Below, piece by piece: positions 63,799-64,000 of a stretch of DNA of 64,000 nucleotides. The position numbers and the translations under genes were made by a program. Under the pieces are notes generated by a model. The model was given only the letters and a program-made list of their open reading frames with translations. It searched no databases and was not told the origin of the DNA. Origin of the DNA: Gordonia sp. PP30 (GTDB taxonomy: Bacteria; Actinomycetota; Actinomycetes; Mycobacteriales; Mycobacteriaceae); contig NZ_CP095864.1 of the NCBI RefSeq assembly GCF_023100845.1, forward strand, positions 1,674,001-1,738,000, given 5' to 3'. Every line of letters starts with the position of its first letter. Position 1 is the first letter of the stretch.

Positions 63799-64000
63799 CG
63801 ATACCGGGAGAGATAGTGCAGCGATGGGAGGAGGGCGCGGCCCCGTTTGCGGTGGCCGACTTTGCTGGTGAGCGGCGCAAGATCAGTCTCGCCTTCTTGC
63901 CCGAGCTGACCGTCGGTGACTTCGTGATCGTGCACGCTGGATTTGCGCTGACGCGGGTGCCGCCGGAGAACGTCGAGATGGTGATGGAGAGCATCACCGC
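63789..64000 (+). CDS. hypC: Hydrogenase chaperone HypC (3' end off window)
   Basis: Starts at ATG 63789, overlapping hypF by 10 bases, and reads MCLAIPGEIVQ, the HypC/HupF signature whose Cys2 carries the Fe(CN)2CO unit with HypD. Then come FAVADFAGERRKISLAFLP, VGDFVIVHAGFALTRVP and ENVEMVMESIT, the usual small OB-fold pattern. Seventy complete codons are in the window; the stop and the expected hypD/hypE lie beyond it. Confidence 0.9.
   Translation, partial: MCLAIPGEIVQRWEEGAAPFAVADFAGERRKISLAFLPELTVGDFVIVHAGFALTRVPPENVEMVMESIT

Overview
The window is high-GC DNA from a mycolic-acid-type actinobacterium (Mycobacteriales). Gordonia or a close relative is the best guess. The pointers are a plsB2-plsC-WS/DGAT operon arranged as in Mycobacterium, a LdtMt2-type L,D-transpeptidase lipoprotein, an Rv3143-like receiver next to a 14-gene nuo operon, an IdeR/DtxR-type iron box, several leaderless genes with TANNNT -10 boxes, and an actinobacterial (group 1h) [NiFe] hydrogenase. 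No rRNA, tRNA, insertion sequence or CRISPR array was seen.

Layout. 1-4.9 kb: a probable iron-responsive locus. It holds the end of a Fes-like esterase, an operon of secreted YVTN beta-propeller, M20 amidohydrolase and FetB-like permease, and a convergent second YVTN paralogue. Both YVTN genes begin at IdeR-like boxes. 5.3-7.8 kb: L,D-transpeptidase and a long-chain-type acyl-CoA dehydrogenase. 7.8-14.9 kb: an allantoin/ureide cluster with allantoinase, NCS1 permease, a hydantoin-racemase-fold protein, ureidoglycine aminohydrolase, a DUF6986/HpcH-type lyase and an IclR regulator. Three copies of one palindrome (TTCC-N-C-N3-RTGGAR) mark its control regions. 15-20.3 kb: glycerolipid acyltransferases. 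20.3-32.7 kb: mixed accessory genes (PLP lyase plus GPH transporter, PPOX-fold and LLM flavoproteins, a WYL regulator, two adjacent pseudogenes, a large LuxR-type ATPase, enoyl-CoA hydratase, a 2OG-Fe(II) oxygenase and a rhodanese).

32.7-48.4 kb: a complete nuoA-N operon for respiratory complex I on the minus strand, nearly all junctions overlapping, with a CRP/GlxR-like box upstream of nuoA. Short palindromic repeats of the kind usually found between genes lie in frame inside nuoD, nuoE, nuoG, nuoJ and probably nuoL. 48.5-53.2 kb: degenerate receiver protein, a hypothetical protein with a coiled-coil tail, a sigma-region-4 plus HARE-HTH-like protein, and a YihY membrane protein.

53.3-64 kb: a high-affinity hydrogenase island. 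An AraC-type regulator, hypA and hypB run leftward. DUF1641, hhyS, hhyL, a maturation protease, three accessory proteins of unknown role (a small protein, a TPR-like protein and a Cys-tailed protein), hypF and hypC run rightward and off the window. This island reads visibly less GC-rich than its surroundings and looks acquired. Electrons from trace H2 would enter the same respiratory chain that the nuo operon feeds.
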